From Larsenimonas salina (GTDB taxonomy: Bacteria > Pseudomonadota > Gammaproteobacteria > Pseudomonadales > Halomonadaceae): a stretch of 64,000 nucleotides of DNA. The stretch covers positions 1-64,000 of the forward strand of contig NZ_JAMLJJ010000007.1 of the NCBI RefSeq assembly GCF_023736155.1, read 5' to 3'. Made by a program: the position numbers and the translations under genes. Below, in pieces: positions 1 through 8,945 of this stretch (within the stretch, counting starts at the first letter, position 1; each line of letters starts with the position of its first letter). Under the pieces are notes generated by a model that was not told where the DNA came from, made no database searches, and saw nothing but the letters and a program-made list of their open reading frames with translations.

Positions 1-56
1 CCCCGCGCCGATGGTAGTGTGGAGCTTCTCCATGCGAGAGTAGGTCATCGTCAGGC
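1..56 (+). rRNA. rrf: 5S ribosomal RNA, 3' end only
   Basis: The first bases match the conserved 3' third of gammaproteobacterial 5S rRNA: the ATGGTAGTGTGG arm, the CATGCGAGAGTAGG arm, and the closing GGTCATCGTCAGGC. The gene is cut by the window edge, so the rest of the rRNA operon lies to the left. The exact 3' end (about base 56) is estimated from where the closing helix sequence stops. Confidence 0.9.
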
Positions 57-66
57 ATCTATACCA

Positions 67-98
67 AGGCCCCGATCAATCGATCGGGGCCTTTTTTT
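67..98 (+). terminator. rRNA operon intrinsic terminator
   Basis: An 11-bp perfect stem (AGGCCCCGATC with GATCGGGGCCT) closes a four-base AATC loop and is followed by a run of seven T. It starts ten bases after the 5S gene and ends that rRNA operon. Confidence 0.93.
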
Positions 99-599
99 AT
101 GCCTGAAATATACCCCGTGCGTAAAGCCCTGCGCGAGTACATAACAACACAACCGCGGTGGTTCTTGGGTGCGATCAATTTCCTTTAAGAGGCTCAATAA
201 GAGCTTTCGTCGTTCATCGAGCTCAAGCTGGCGATGTCTCTATGCTTAAAAGGGGCTGCATCAAGCGGCGATAGTAAGCTTGAAGCTTGACTGGTCTGCA
301 ATAGACTCAGGGTCAAGGAAGAGCTTACTGAGCGGCGACATGCGGTCACGATGCTGGCTGCTGGCTGCTGGCCTCAGCTTGGTGCAGGAGAGAATCGACC
401 GGTGAGTGGTCGAACGCGACAGGAATAGGGGACTTACGAGGAGGAATGCCCTTTAAATGCGCCTTGAATGCACCTAAAGGGAAAGGAAATAGCCTTAAGA
501 ATGTTATGAAAAGGGAATTTGCTATGCCCCTTTCTTTTCTCTCATAAGGCTTTCATGTCATGCATTGGTTGTCTGGTCAAAACCTGTCTGACCAAACCT
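99..599. other. Gene-free stretch after the rRNA operon
   Basis: I see no credible coding region here. The only short-period feature is GCTGGCT, GCTGGCT, GCTGGCC in tandem at 353-373. At about 509-538 an imperfect AAAGGG/CCCTTT pairing with T-rich flanks could act as a weak terminator for the leftward MFS gene or for rightward transcripts, but it is not convincing. The stretch separates the rRNA operon from the 3' end of the transporter gene. Confidence 0.5.
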
Positions 600-1952
600 T
601 TATGCCTCTTTCGCTTCAGTACTCTCATAACGCTCTCGATCGACTTTCAGGTAGGCCACACCCTCATCGGTAGCAATATAAAGATCTTCAACGCCTGGGC
701 GGTTAAGCAATGTGGTGCGCGTGCTCTCAACGCTTTTGAGCTGGTCATCCGACAGCGGCAGAAGAACGCTTGAGAGGTGTCGTGGTGTTTTGAGTGGTGC
801 GCACACAATGAACCAGATAATGGCCACAAGGCTTGTAAACCAGAATACGCCGTTAGTGCCAAACGATGAGGCAATGACTCCGCCGCCAACACCGCCCACA
901 GAGGCGCCCAGGAACTGGCTGGTCGAATAGAGACCCATGGCCGTTCCTTTTGCGCCTGCAGGCGCAATCTTACTGATCATCGATGGCAGCATGGATTCCA
1001 TGAGGTTGAAGGCGATGAAAAATACCCAAAGCAAGGTTATAAGCCCCCACAGCTTGGAGGGCAGCAGTGCAATCAAGGCAAGGGCGATGATGAATGTGGC
1101 GATTGCCCCCATGAAGACGGGCTTCATCTTGCGATATTTTTCGGCGGCGATTATGAACGGCACCATCGCAACGAACGCGACCGCCATGACAGGCAAATAA
1201 ATGAAGCCATGATCCATTGCGGGAATGCCGATCGCTTTCAAACGGATCGGGATGGCTACAAAACAAGCTGTCAGGATCAGGTGCAGTGAAAAGATCGAAA
1301 AATCGAGCCGGAGCAGGTTGGGTTCAGTAATAACGGTTTTGATCTGACCCAGATTCAAGCCAACGTCATGGTGGTTTTTGGGGGGCGCGGCAGGCACAAG
1401 TTTCCAAAGTACGACCAGACTCAATGTGGCAAGGATTGCGGTTGCCCAGAAAATGCCCTCAAGCCCTGTGAATCGTGCAAGTACGGGGCCTGCCACCATC
1501 GCAGCAGCAAAAGCCAGTCCGATGCTCATGCCTACTGCCGCCATGGCAGTCGTTCTGACTTCTTCCCGCGTCCGATCTGCCAGCAGGGCCATGATGGCCC
1601 CGGCAATAGCGCCACTGCCCTGCAGGGCCCGACCGGCAATAACGCCGTAAATGGATTCGGACAATGCCGCAACAATACTGCCGATGATGAACAATCCAAG
1701 CCCCAGGCTGATCACCGTCTTTCTGCCGATCTTGTCGGAGAGCATGCCGAAGGGAATCTGCAAAATGGCCTGAGTAAGCCCGTAGACGCCAAGGGCAATA
1801 CCAATCAAGGTCGGCGTCGCATGATCAAGGTGACTGCTGTACAGGGCGAGCACTGGAAGCAGCATGAAGAGCCCGAGCATACGAACCGCGTAAAGGCTTG
1901 AAAGGCCTACTATCGCTCTAAGTTCGATAGGAAGAAGGGCGGGCTTTTTCAT
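600..1952 (-). CDS. MFS transporter with soluble C-terminal extension
   Basis: This is a 450-residue major facilitator superfamily protein of the inner membrane. About 12 hydrophobic segments fill residues 10-390. The signature loop between helices 2 and 3 (motif A, residues 69-78, GMLSDKIGRK) is intact, which points to a proton-linked drug or metabolite exporter. The substrate cannot be read from the sequence. After the last helix comes a roughly 55-residue hydrophilic tail with a repeat of hydrophobic-acidic character (residues 395-445), typical of the MFS protein that in Pseudomonas and relatives sits between uvrA and ssb. Here uvrA and ssb are 43 kb away, so the gene has moved relative to that arrangement. 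ATG at 1952 is chosen; no strong ribosome binding site precedes it. Confidence 0.9.
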   Translation of the reverse strand: MKKPALLPIELRAIVGLSSLYAVRMLGLFMLLPVLALYSSHLDHATPTLIGIALGVYGLTQAILQIPFGMLSDKIGRKTVISLGLGLFIIGSIVAALSESIYGVIAGRALQGSGAIAGAIMALLADRTREEVRTTAMAAVGMSIGLAFAAAMVAGPVLARFTGLEGIFWATAILATLSLVVLWKLVPAAPPKNHHDVGLNLGQIKTVITEPNLLRLDFSIFSLHLILTACFVAIPIRLKAIGIPAMDHGFIYLPVMAVAFVAMVPFIIAAEKYRKMKPVFMGAIATFIIALALIALLPSKLWGLITLLWVFFIAFNLMESMLPSMISKIAPAGAKGTAMGLYSTSQFLGASVGGVGGGVIASSFGTNGVFWFTSLVAIIWFIVCAPLKTPRHLSSVLLPLSDDQLKSVESTRTTLLNRPGVEDLYIATDEGVAYLKVDRERYESTEAKEA

Positions 1953-2549
1953 ATGCGACCAACGTTTTACAGGTTAATAGAATCCAAGTCTCGGGTCAGA
2001 CACGCAGGTTCTGATCCGGTTCATGCGATGTGTGTGGCATAATGTCGCGCGGGGTGCGAGCCAAACTGGCGTAGTAGCGCGCTTTTAGGCAGGGCAAAGC
2101 ATACAAGATGTATGTTTTTAGTGCATCGGGTGCTTGTCGGGGCCTGTCCGCTATCTATAATATGAACCCCGCTAAGTGGCTGAGACAGCAGCAAACACGG
2201 CGAGTTCCTGAGCGTTGTGATTTCGCACCGAAGCTCGCTGGCGCTGAAAGCTAGCCTATCGGCGATGTGCAGTCCGACCGGTTGCGCTCCGTCGCCTTTC
2301 ATTGAGCGTATGTTTCTGCCGTTTATCTAGCTGGACTCCCGCGAATCGTGTTGCCCGCATCTTTTATATGGGGACAACTCCATCAGTCACAAGTAACAAC
2401 TGTGTCGATGCGTGGGGTTATGGAATGCATTTCATGCGATCAATCCTGGCTGTATGAAGTGCAAAAGGGCAGGGGCTACGTCCTCTGTAAAGGCATGAGG
2501 TCTCATAAAGAAGTGAGTTGATCGTGCAGGTCGTTCAAGAGAGTGCGAG
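1953..2549. other. Long intergenic region between MFS gene and cyo operon
   Basis: These 597 bases separate two divergently transcribed units and must hold both promoters. A short leftward reading frame at 2021-2302 has no recognisable domain and no good start, so I do not call it. The clearest signal is a promoter-like pair at 2134-2161 on the plus strand, listed separately. A lone ATCAA half-site at 2439-2443 recalls an FNR/ANR site, but the other half is poor. Confidence 0.5.
2134..2161 (+). promoter_or_regulatory. Candidate sigma-70 promoter far upstream of cyoA
   Basis: TTGTCG at 2134-2139 and a perfect TATAAT at 2156-2161 are separated by 16 bases. If used, transcription would start near 2168, leaving a leader of about 380 bases before cyoA. 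No terminator is visible in between, so it could serve the cyo operon, or it could make a separate small transcript. Confidence 0.4.
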
Positions 2550-3449
2550 ATGAGAAAATCGAACTATACTAGCTTTTTCAAAAAGTTAGCCTTACTAGCC
2601 GGCACGGCCATGCTTTTGAGTGGTTGTGACGCGGCGCTCATGGATCCGAAAGGACCTATTGGCGAGCAGCAAAAGACCTTGATCATCACAGCCATCGTGC
2701 TGATGTTGATCGTCGTTATTCCTGCTATCGCGATGACCTTTATCTTTGCCTGGAAGTATCGGGCGTCCAACAAGGATGCTACTTACTCTCCCAACTGGTC
2801 GCATTCCAATAAGATCGAGGCCGTTGTATGGGGCATTCCCTGTGTCATCATTCTCGTTCTGGCGATCATTACCTGGAAGACGTCCCACTCGCTTGATCCG
2901 TTCAAACCACTGGATCATGAGAAGGCGCCGTTGAACGTCCGCGTTGTGGCCCTGGACTGGAAGTGGCTGTTCATCTATCCGGAACAGCAGATCGCGACCG
3001 TCAATGAAGTGGCGTTCCCGGTCGATCGTCCGGTGCATTTCCAGATCACGTCCGACACGGTCATGAACTCCTTCTTTATCCCGCGGCTTGGCAGTCAGAT
3101 CTATGCCATGGCAGGTATGGAAACGGACCTGCACTTGTTGGCGAGTGAGCCTGGCGACTATCACGGATTCTCGGCTCAATACAGCGGTGCTGGGTTCTCG
3201 GGAATGGACTTCACTGCTCATGCGTATAGCGATGATCAGTTCGGTTCGTGGGTCGATCGCGTCAAGCAGTCTTCCAAGCAGCTCGATCAGGCCACTTATG
3301 ACCAGCTAGCCAAGCCGAGCGAAGACGCGCCAGTAGAATATTATTCGACCGTGATGCCAAACCTCTTTGCCAGCATCATCCAGAAGTACATGGGCGGGCA
3401 GAGCGTAGGCGGAAATGAAGGTATGCATCATCAAGGTGCCGAGGAGTAA
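2550..3449 (+). CDS. cyoA: Cytochrome bo3 ubiquinol oxidase subunit II
   Basis: CyoA is the second subunit of the proton-pumping heme-copper quinol oxidase. The 299-residue protein starts with a lipoprotein signal ending in the lipobox LLSGC, so Cys26 should be lipidated. Two transmembrane helices follow (about residues 40-65 and 85-110), then a periplasmic cupredoxin-like domain with the [15 protein letters not shown] and [16 protein letters not shown] stretches typical of subunit II. The copper ligands of CuA are absent, as expected for a quinol rather than cytochrome c oxidase. It is the first gene of cyoABCDE and ends two bases before cyoB. Confidence 0.96.
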   Translation: MRKSNYTSFFKKLALLAGTAMLLSGCDAALMDPKGPIGEQQKTLIITAIVLMLIVVIPAIAMTFIFAWKYRASNKDATYSPNWSHSNKIEAVVWGIPCVIILVLAIITWKTSHSLDPFKPLDHEKAPLNVRVVALDWKWLFIYPEQQIATVNEVAFPVDRPVHFQITSDTVMNSFFIPRLGSQIYAMAGMETDLHLLASEPGDYHGFSAQYSGAGFSGMDFTAHAYSDDQFGSWVDRVKQSSKQLDQATYDQLAKPSEDAPVEYYSTVMPNLFASIIQKYMGGQSVGGNEGMHHQGAEE

Positions 3450-3451
3450 AC

Positions 3452-5428
3452 ATGTTCGGAAAATTATCGCTTGAAGCGGTGCCGTACCACGAGCCCATTA
3501 TCATGGGGGCCATCGGGTTTATTATCCTGGGTGGTCTGGCTATGGCCGCCGCACTTACCTATTTCCGCAAATGGGGCTATCTCTGGAAAGAGTGGCTGAC
3601 CAGCGTGGACCATAAACGCCTTGGCGTTATGTATATCATCGTCGCCATGGTCATGCTTCTGCGTGGCTTTGCCGATGCCGTCATGATGCGTTCGCAGCAG
3701 GCGATTGCCAACGGAGCCAACGAAGGCTACCTGCCTCCGCATCACTACGATCAGATCTTCACGGCGCACGGCGTTATCATGATCTTCTTCATGGCCATGC
3801 CGTTCATGATCGGTCTCATGAACATCGTGGTTCCGCTTCAGATTGGTGCGCGCGACGTTGCGTTCCCGTTCCTGAACTCGCTGAGCTTCTGGCTGTTCTT
3901 TGCAGGTGTTGTCCTGGTCAACCTTTCCCTCGGTCTGGGTGAGTTTGCAAAGACAGGTTGGCTTGCTTATCCGCCCTTATCGGGAATCAAGTACAGTCCA
4001 GGCGTAGGCGTGGATTACTACATTTGGGCACTACAGATATCGGGCATCGGTACGCTTCTGACCGGGGTGAACTTCTTCGTCACCATCTTGAAGATGCGCG
4101 CGCCTGGCATGAGCCTGATGAAAATGCCGATCTTTACCTGGACCATCCTGGTTACCGCGGTTCTGATCATGGCAGCATTCCCGATCCTGACCGCAACGCT
4201 TGGTCTGCTTACGCTTGATCGTTATCTGGAGATGCACTTCTTCACCAACGATCTGGGTGGCAACATGATGATGTATGTCAACCTGATCTGGGCGTGGGGC
4301 CATCCAGAGGTCTATATATTGATTCTGCCTGCCTTCGGTATCTTCTCCGAGGTGACGGCAACCTTCTGCAGTAAGCGTCTGTTCGGCTACACCTCCATGG
4401 TGTATGCAACAGCAGCAATCGGTTTCTTGTCCTTTATTGTCTGGCTGCACCACTTCTTCACCATGGGTGCCGGTGGCAATGTGAACGCGTTCTTCGGTAT
4501 CGCGACCATGGTCATCTCCATTCCGACCGGGGTTAAGATCTTTAACTGGCTGTTCACGATGTATCAGGGGCGCGTTCGTTTCACGACGCCGATCCTTTGG
4601 ACATTGGGCTTCTTGGTGACGTTCTCCATCGGTGGCATGACCGGTGTTCTTCTGGCGGTTCCGGGCGCAGACTTTGTGCTTCACAACAGTCTCTTCCTGA
4701 TCGCGCACTTCCATAACGTCATCATCGGTGGTGTGGTCTTCGGTTATCTGGCCGGCTTTACCTACTGGTTCCCGAAAGCGTTCGGCTTCACATTGAACGA
4801 GCGTCTTGGCAAGTGTGCCTTCTGGTGCTGGCTCGTCGGGTTCTACTTTGCATTCATGCCGCTGTACGTACTCGGTTTCATGGGTATGACGCGCCGTTTG
4901 AATCATTACGATAACCCGGAATGGCAGGCTTACCTGATCGTTGCGGCTATCGGTGCGGGCATCATTGCGCTCGGTATCGGCTTCCAGCTGCTTCAGATCG
5001 TCGTGAGTGTCATGCAGCGTCACAAAAACCGTGATGTGACCGGTGACCCGTGGGGCGCTCGTACCCTTGAGTGGTCCATGTCTTCACCGCCCCCGTTCTA
5101 CAACTTCGCGCATACGCCGGTTGTCAAAGAGCGTGACGCATTCTGGGACATGAAAGAAAACAAGGATGCGTACCACACGCCTCAGGGGTATCAGAAAATT
5201 CATATGCCTAAGAATACGGCTGCAGGACTTACCATCAGTGCGTTCAGCCTGGTGATCGGTTTTGCCCTAATCTGGCATATCTGGTGGTTGGCGATTGTCG
5301 GCACGGTCGGCTGTTTGATCTCCGTAATCGTTCGTATGTTCAACGATGACATCGATTACTACGTCCCGGCTGAAGAAGTCGAGCGTATCGAGTCCGAACA
5401 TCTCAAAAACATTGCAAATCAGGCGTGA
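3452..5428 (+). CDS. cyoB: Cytochrome bo3 ubiquinol oxidase subunit I
   Basis: CyoB is the catalytic subunit that binds low-spin heme b, the heme o3-CuB centre and quinol, and reduces oxygen to water while pumping protons. At 658 residues it is close to the E. coli length, and the ligands fall at the same positions: His106 and His421 for heme b, His284 with Tyr288 (HPEVY, cross-linked pair), His333 and His334 for CuB, and His419 for heme o3. Glu286 of the D channel is also present. About 15 membrane helices are predicted. It lies between cyoA and cyoC with gaps of 2 and 3 bases, so the genes are cotranscribed and probably translationally coupled. Confidence 0.98.
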   Translation: MFGKLSLEAVPYHEPIIMGAIGFIILGGLAMAAALTYFRKWGYLWKEWLTSVDHKRLGVMYIIVAMVMLLRGFADAVMMRSQQAIANGANEGYLPPHHYDQIFTAHGVIMIFFMAMPFMIGLMNIVVPLQIGARDVAFPFLNSLSFWLFFAGVVLVNLSLGLGEFAKTGWLAYPPLSGIKYSPGVGVDYYIWALQISGIGTLLTGVNFFVTILKMRAPGMSLMKMPIFTWTILVTAVLIMAAFPILTATLGLLTLDRYLEMHFFTNDLGGNMMMYVNLIWAWGHPEVYILILPAFGIFSEVTATFCSKRLFGYTSMVYATAAIGFLSFIVWLHHFFTMGAGGNVNAFFGIATMVISIPTGVKIFNWLFTMYQGRVRFTTPILWTLGFLVTFSIGGMTGVLLAVPGADFVLHNSLFLIAHFHNVIIGGVVFGYLAGFTYWFPKAFGFTLNERLGKCAFWCWLVGFYFAFMPLYVLGFMGMTRRLNHYDNPEWQAYLIVAAIGAGIIALGIGFQLLQIVVSVMQRHKNRDVTGDPWGARTLEWSMSSPPPFYNFAHTPVVKERDAFWDMKENKDAYHTPQGYQKIHMPKNTAAGLTISAFSLVIGFALIWHIWWLAIVGTVGCLISVIVRMFNDDIDYYVPAEEVERIESEHLKNIANQA

Positions 5429-5431
5429 ACT

Positions 5432-6052
5432 ATGTCGACTGAAGCAGTAAACAACCACAACGCTCATGCCCACGGGCATGAGCACGAGCACCACGATGCA
5501 TCAGACATGAAAGTCTTTGGCTTTTGGGTCTATCTGATGACGGACTGCATTCTGTTCGCAACGATCTTTGCGACGTTTGCAGTGCTGGCGAACAGTTATG
5601 CCGGCGGTCCGACAGGTGCCGAAATCTTTGAGCTGCCCTTCGTTCTTACCGAAACCATGATCCTTCTGGTGAGCAGCTTTACCTTTGGTCTTGCATCCAT
5701 TGCAGGCCATCATGGCAAGAAGTCATCGGTGCTTGGCTGGCTGTTCGTGACATTCCTGCTGGGCCTTTCGTTCATCATCATGGAAATCTACGAATTCCAT
5801 CATTTGATTGCCGAAGGGTTCGGGCCGCACAACAGCGCGTTTCTCTCTGCGTTCTTTACGCTGGTAGGAACTCACGGTCTTCACGTGACCTGCGGCTTGA
5901 TCTGGTTGGTCGTCATGATGGTTCAGATCAAAAAGAACGGTCTTGATACCAACAACAATACACGAATGATGAACCTGAGCCTGTTCTGGCACTTCCTGGA
6001 CATCATCTGGATCTTCGTGTTTACCGTTGTCTATCTGTTAGGGGTGTTGTAA
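5432..6052 (+). CDS. cyoC: Cytochrome bo3 ubiquinol oxidase subunit III
   Basis: CyoC is a membrane subunit that stabilises the bo3 complex. The 206-residue protein has a His-rich N-terminus (residues 9-24, many His/Glu) followed by five hydrophobic segments, and matches subunit III in the stretch [21 protein letters not shown] and in the LVGTHGLHV motif. The stop codon TAA overlaps the ATG of cyoD by one base (TAATG), a translational coupling arrangement. The His-rich leader is longer than in E. coli CyoC but such leaders vary between species. Confidence 0.96.
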   Translation: MSTEAVNNHNAHAHGHEHEHHDASDMKVFGFWVYLMTDCILFATIFATFAVLANSYAGGPTGAEIFELPFVLTETMILLVSSFTFGLASIAGHHGKKSSVLGWLFVTFLLGLSFIIMEIYEFHHLIAEGFGPHNSAFLSAFFTLVGTHGLHVTCGLIWLVVMMVQIKKNGLDTNNNTRMMNLSLFWHFLDIIWIFVFTVVYLLGVL

Positions 6053-6387
6053 TGGCACATAACGAGCATACTTCACACGGTGGAGCGAGCCATGGGACTG
6101 TCAAATCCTACATTGTAGGGTTTGTCCTGTCGGTCATTTTGACTGTCATCCCATTCTGGATGGTCATGAGCGGCTCATTTTCGAAAAGCGTGACCGCGAT
6201 CAGCATCTTTGTGCTCGCGTTCATTCAGCTGTTCGTGCATCTGGTCTACTTCCTTCACATGAACCGTTCTTCCGAGCAACAGTGGAACGTAATGGCGTTC
6301 GTTTATACCGTCATTATGGTGGCTATCCTGGTCATTGGTTCGCTGTGGATCATGTTGAATCTGAACTACAACATGATGATGGGCTGA
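6052..6387 (+). CDS. cyoD: Cytochrome bo3 ubiquinol oxidase subunit IV
   Basis: CyoD is the small subunit needed for assembly of the CuB site of the bo3 oxidase. This 111-residue protein has three membrane helices and contains the family stretch [18 protein letters not shown]. It overlaps cyoC by one base and ends 14 bases before cyoE. Length and position fit E. coli CyoD (109 residues). Confidence 0.95.
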   Translation: MAHNEHTSHGGASHGTVKSYIVGFVLSVILTVIPFWMVMSGSFSKSVTAISIFVLAFIQLFVHLVYFLHMNRSSEQQWNVMAFVYTVIMVAILVIGSLWIMLNLNYNMMMG

Positions 6388-6401
6388 GACTCAGTGGCTG
6401 A

Positions 6402-7262
6402 ATGTTGAAAAACTATGTTCAGATAACGAAGCCAGGCATTATCTTCGGCAATCTGATATCTGTAGCAGGGGGCTTTTTCCTGGCTTCTCAAGGAAGCCCG
6501 GATTGGCCCCTTTTCCTTGCCACGTTGATCGGTGTATCGCTGGTCATCGCGTCTGGGTGTGTGGTCAACAACTACGTTGATCGGGATATCGATCGTCGAA
6601 TGGCGCGAACCGAACAGCGCGTGTTGGTGCAGGGGCTTATTTCACCCGCCATCTGCCTGCCTTATTCGATAGTGTTGGGGCTTGCAGGTGTGGGGGTGTT
6701 GGCGCTTTACACCAATGCCGTCGCTGTCATTTTCGCAATGATCGGCTTTTTCGTTTACGTCTTCCTCTACACGCTCTGGCTCAAGCGTGGGTCGGTTCAT
6801 GGCACATTAATCGGAAGTATTTCGGGGGCGTGCCCGCCTGTGATCGGCTATTGCGCGGTTGCAGGACAATTCGATGCGGCTGCCTTGTGCCTACTGATCA
6901 TCTTTAGCCTGTGGCAAATGCCGCACTCTTACGCAATCGGCATATTTCGTTACGACGATTACGCGTCTGCATCGATTCCCGTGCTGCCGGTCAAGCACGG
7001 TATAAAGACGGCCAAAAAGCACATCAAGATCTATATCGTAGCGTTCTGGATCGCGTCTCTGGCGCTGACATTGCTGGGATATACAGGCATCTTCTATTTT
7101 GTGGTTGCCCTGTTTCTTGGTGGGTACTGGTTGTATCTTGCGGTGTGCCCCAAAGCGCGAACAGATGATGCGCAATGGGCTCGGCGCTTGTTTTTCTTTT
7201 CCATCATCATTGTGATGGTCATGAGTTTTGCAATGGCGGTTGATTATCAACCTACTGCGTAA
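6402..7262 (+). CDS. cyoE: Protoheme IX farnesyltransferase (heme O synthase)
   Basis: CyoE attaches a farnesyl group to heme B to make heme O, the cofactor of the bo3 oxidase encoded just upstream. The 286-residue integral membrane protein belongs to the UbiA prenyltransferase superfamily. Its first conserved Asp-rich loop is [15 protein letters not shown] (about residues 51-65) and the second conserved loop is around the YDDY and [10 protein letters not shown] stretches (residues 183-210). About nine membrane helices are expected. It is the last gene of the operon and is followed within 5 bases by a strong terminator. Confidence 0.96.
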   Translation: MLKNYVQITKPGIIFGNLISVAGGFFLASQGSPDWPLFLATLIGVSLVIASGCVVNNYVDRDIDRRMARTEQRVLVQGLISPAICLPYSIVLGLAGVGVLALYTNAVAVIFAMIGFFVYVFLYTLWLKRGSVHGTLIGSISGACPPVIGYCAVAGQFDAAALCLLIIFSLWQMPHSYAIGIFRYDDYASASIPVLPVKHGIKTAKKHIKIYIVAFWIASLALTLLGYTGIFYFVVALFLGGYWLYLAVCPKARTDDAQWARRLFFFSIIIVMVMSFAMAVDYQPTA

Positions 7263-7266
7263 ACAG

Positions 7267-7294
7267 GAAACCGGCTCGGCCGGTTTCTTTTTTT
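7267..7294 (+). terminator. Terminator of the cyo operon
   Basis: An 8-bp perfect stem (GAAACCGG with CCGGTTTC) with a five-base loop is followed by a run of T at 7288-7294. It lies directly after cyoE and separates the cyo and cyd operons. Confidence 0.92.
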
Positions 7295-7421
7295 GTCAGA
7301 GATTGCTAATATCCCACCAATAGCCATGCAGAAAATGTGGGATTTAAAAAAACAGATCGATATTTCAATATCTTCACGATCAAGTAGCCGATTTACTTGC
7401 AGCCTACCTTCAAGATCAGCG

Positions 7422-7443
7422 GTGTCACGTTCTGTGTCACGTT
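7422..7443 (+). repeat. 10-bp direct repeat upstream of cydA
   Basis: GTGTCACGTT occurs at 7422-7431 and again at 7434-7443, so the copies are 12 bases apart, close to one helical turn. They sit 87-108 bases ahead of cydA. A separate 14-bp palindrome GATATTTCAATATC lies at 7359-7372. Tandem sites at this spacing suggest a regulator binding side by side, but no regulator is identified. Confidence 0.45.
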
Positions 7444-7529
7444 GACGCACTCGTTTTTATTTATCCCTCAGTTACCTTAGTGTTCTCTCTTGACCGTACT
7501 AACGCTTATCGGCGCAAGAGGGCTGGATC

Positions 7530-8945
7530 ATGCTTGGTTTGCACGCCATCGACCTGGCGCGATTTCAATTCGCGTTCACCGTGTCGTTTCATATTATTTT
7601 TCCGGCTTTTTCTATCGGGCTTGCCAGCTACTTGATGGTACTCGAGGGGCTTTGGCTCAAGACCGGCAAAGATGTCTATATAAAGCTCTATCACTTCTGG
7701 ATTCGTATTTTTGCCGTGGCGTTTGGATTGGGCGTCGTCTCTGGGGTCGTTATGGCCTACGAGTTCGGTACCAACTGGAGTGGCTTTGCGGAAAAGGCAG
7801 GTGACATCACCGGGGTCCTTCTGACTTATGAAGTACTGACCGCGTTTTTCCTCGAGGCAGGATTTCTTGGGATTATGCTGTTCGGACAGGCGCGCGTGAG
7901 TAAGCGGCTTCATTTCCTTGCTACATGCATGGTTGCGATCGGTACTCTGATCTCCGCGACCTGGATACTGATGTCCAACAGCTGGATGCAAACGCCGGCC
8001 GGGTTCGAGATGGTCGATGGGCGTTTCGAGCCGGTCAGCTGGTTGGAAATCATGTTCAATCCTTCGTTCCCTTATCGGCTTCTGCATATGGTGCTTGCCG
8101 CGTTCATCTCGGTCAGCTTCGTGGTAGGAGGAGTCGGCGGCTATCATCTTCTTCGCGACAAGACGGACAAGGCGGCTCGCAAGATGTTCTCCATGGCCAT
8201 GTGGATGGCCGTTGTGACCTTGCCGATTCAGATCATGGTGGGTGACGCGCATGGTTTGAATACACTGGAGCATCAGCCGGCCAAACTGGCTGCGATGGAG
8301 GGCTACTGGGGGCCGAAATCGGGCGAGACGGGCGTGCCGCTGACCCTCTTTGCGCTTCCGAACATGGAAACCGCGCAGAACGATTACGCGCTTGAGATTC
8401 CAAACCTGGCGAGCCTCTATCTTACGCATTCGTTGCACGGTGAGATCCAGGGGCTGAACAGCTTTCCAAAGGATGAATGGCCGGACGTTCCGCTTGTGTT
8501 CTGGTCGTTTCGTATAATGGTCGGGCTTGGAATGGCCATGCTGGGCATTGGTGTACTGGGACTTTTCCTTCGGTGGCGCAAACGCCTTTATGACACGCGC
8601 TGGTTCCATCGGCTGACGTTTTTTACGCTTCCCATCGGATTCATTGCGATCGTTGCCGGGTGGGTGACGACCGAAGCTGGCCGGCAGCCGTGGGTCATTT
8701 ACGGGCTTTTAAAAACAGTCGATGCGGTGTCGCCGCTGAATGCGGGGAGCGTGGCGGCAAGTCTGAGCGGGTTTATTGTGGTCTATGCCATCATTTTCGG
8801 TATTGGTATCTATTACATGGCCAAACTGATCCGCAAGGAGCCCATGGGTGATGTGCCGGACGGCGGGCCGGGTCATGAGCGCCATCCCAAACGGCCATTC
8901 TCTGTGGTCGAGCAGGAGTTGGACGATGAGGAGGTTCGGTCATGA
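7530..8945 (+). CDS. cydA: Cytochrome bd-type ubiquinol oxidase subunit I, CIO type
   Basis: CydA (CioA) carries the hemes of a bd-type quinol oxidase and oxidises ubiquinol on the periplasmic side without pumping protons. The 471-residue protein has the N-terminal RFQFAFTVSFHIIFPAFSIG stretch with His21 as a heme ligand, and the quinol-site stretch GDAHGLNTLEHQPAKLAAMEG with Lys and Glu in the expected places. The Q loop after it is short, which is the mark of the cyanide-insensitive oxidase subgroup rather than E. coli CydA (522 residues). It overlaps cydB by four bases. The product would work when bo3 is inhibited, for example by cyanide, sulfide or low oxygen. Confidence 0.95.
   Translation: MLGLHAIDLARFQFAFTVSFHIIFPAFSIGLASYLMVLEGLWLKTGKDVYIKLYHFWIRIFAVAFGLGVVSGVVMAYEFGTNWSGFAEKAGDITGVLLTYEVLTAFFLEAGFLGIMLFGQARVSKRLHFLATCMVAIGTLISATWILMSNSWMQTPAGFEMVDGRFEPVSWLEIMFNPSFPYRLLHMVLAAFISVSFVVGGVGGYHLLRDKTDKAARKMFSMAMWMAVVTLPIQIMVGDAHGLNTLEHQPAKLAAMEGYWGPKSGETGVPLTLFALPNMETAQNDYALEIPNLASLYLTHSLHGEIQGLNSFPKDEWPDVPLVFWSFRIMVGLGMAMLGIGVLGLFLRWRKRLYDTRWFHRLTFFTLPIGFIAIVAGWVTTEAGRQPWVIYGLLKTVDAVSPLNAGSVAASLSGFIVVYAIIFGIGIYYMAKLIRKEPMGDVPDGGPGHERHPKRPFSVVEQELDDEEVRS

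Noticed and set aside
2021..2302. Leftward 93-residue frame in the MFS-cyoA gap
   Set aside because: No domain, no clear ribosome binding site, and it overlaps the promoter-like pair at 2134-2161.
2431..2443. Possible FNR/ANR box ahead of cyoA
   Set aside because: Only the ATCAA half matches; the other half (TTTCA) differs at three of five positions.
7506..8609. Leftward 367-residue reading frame opposite cydA
   Set aside because: Antisense shadow of cydA, His/Arg-rich low-information composition, no family match.
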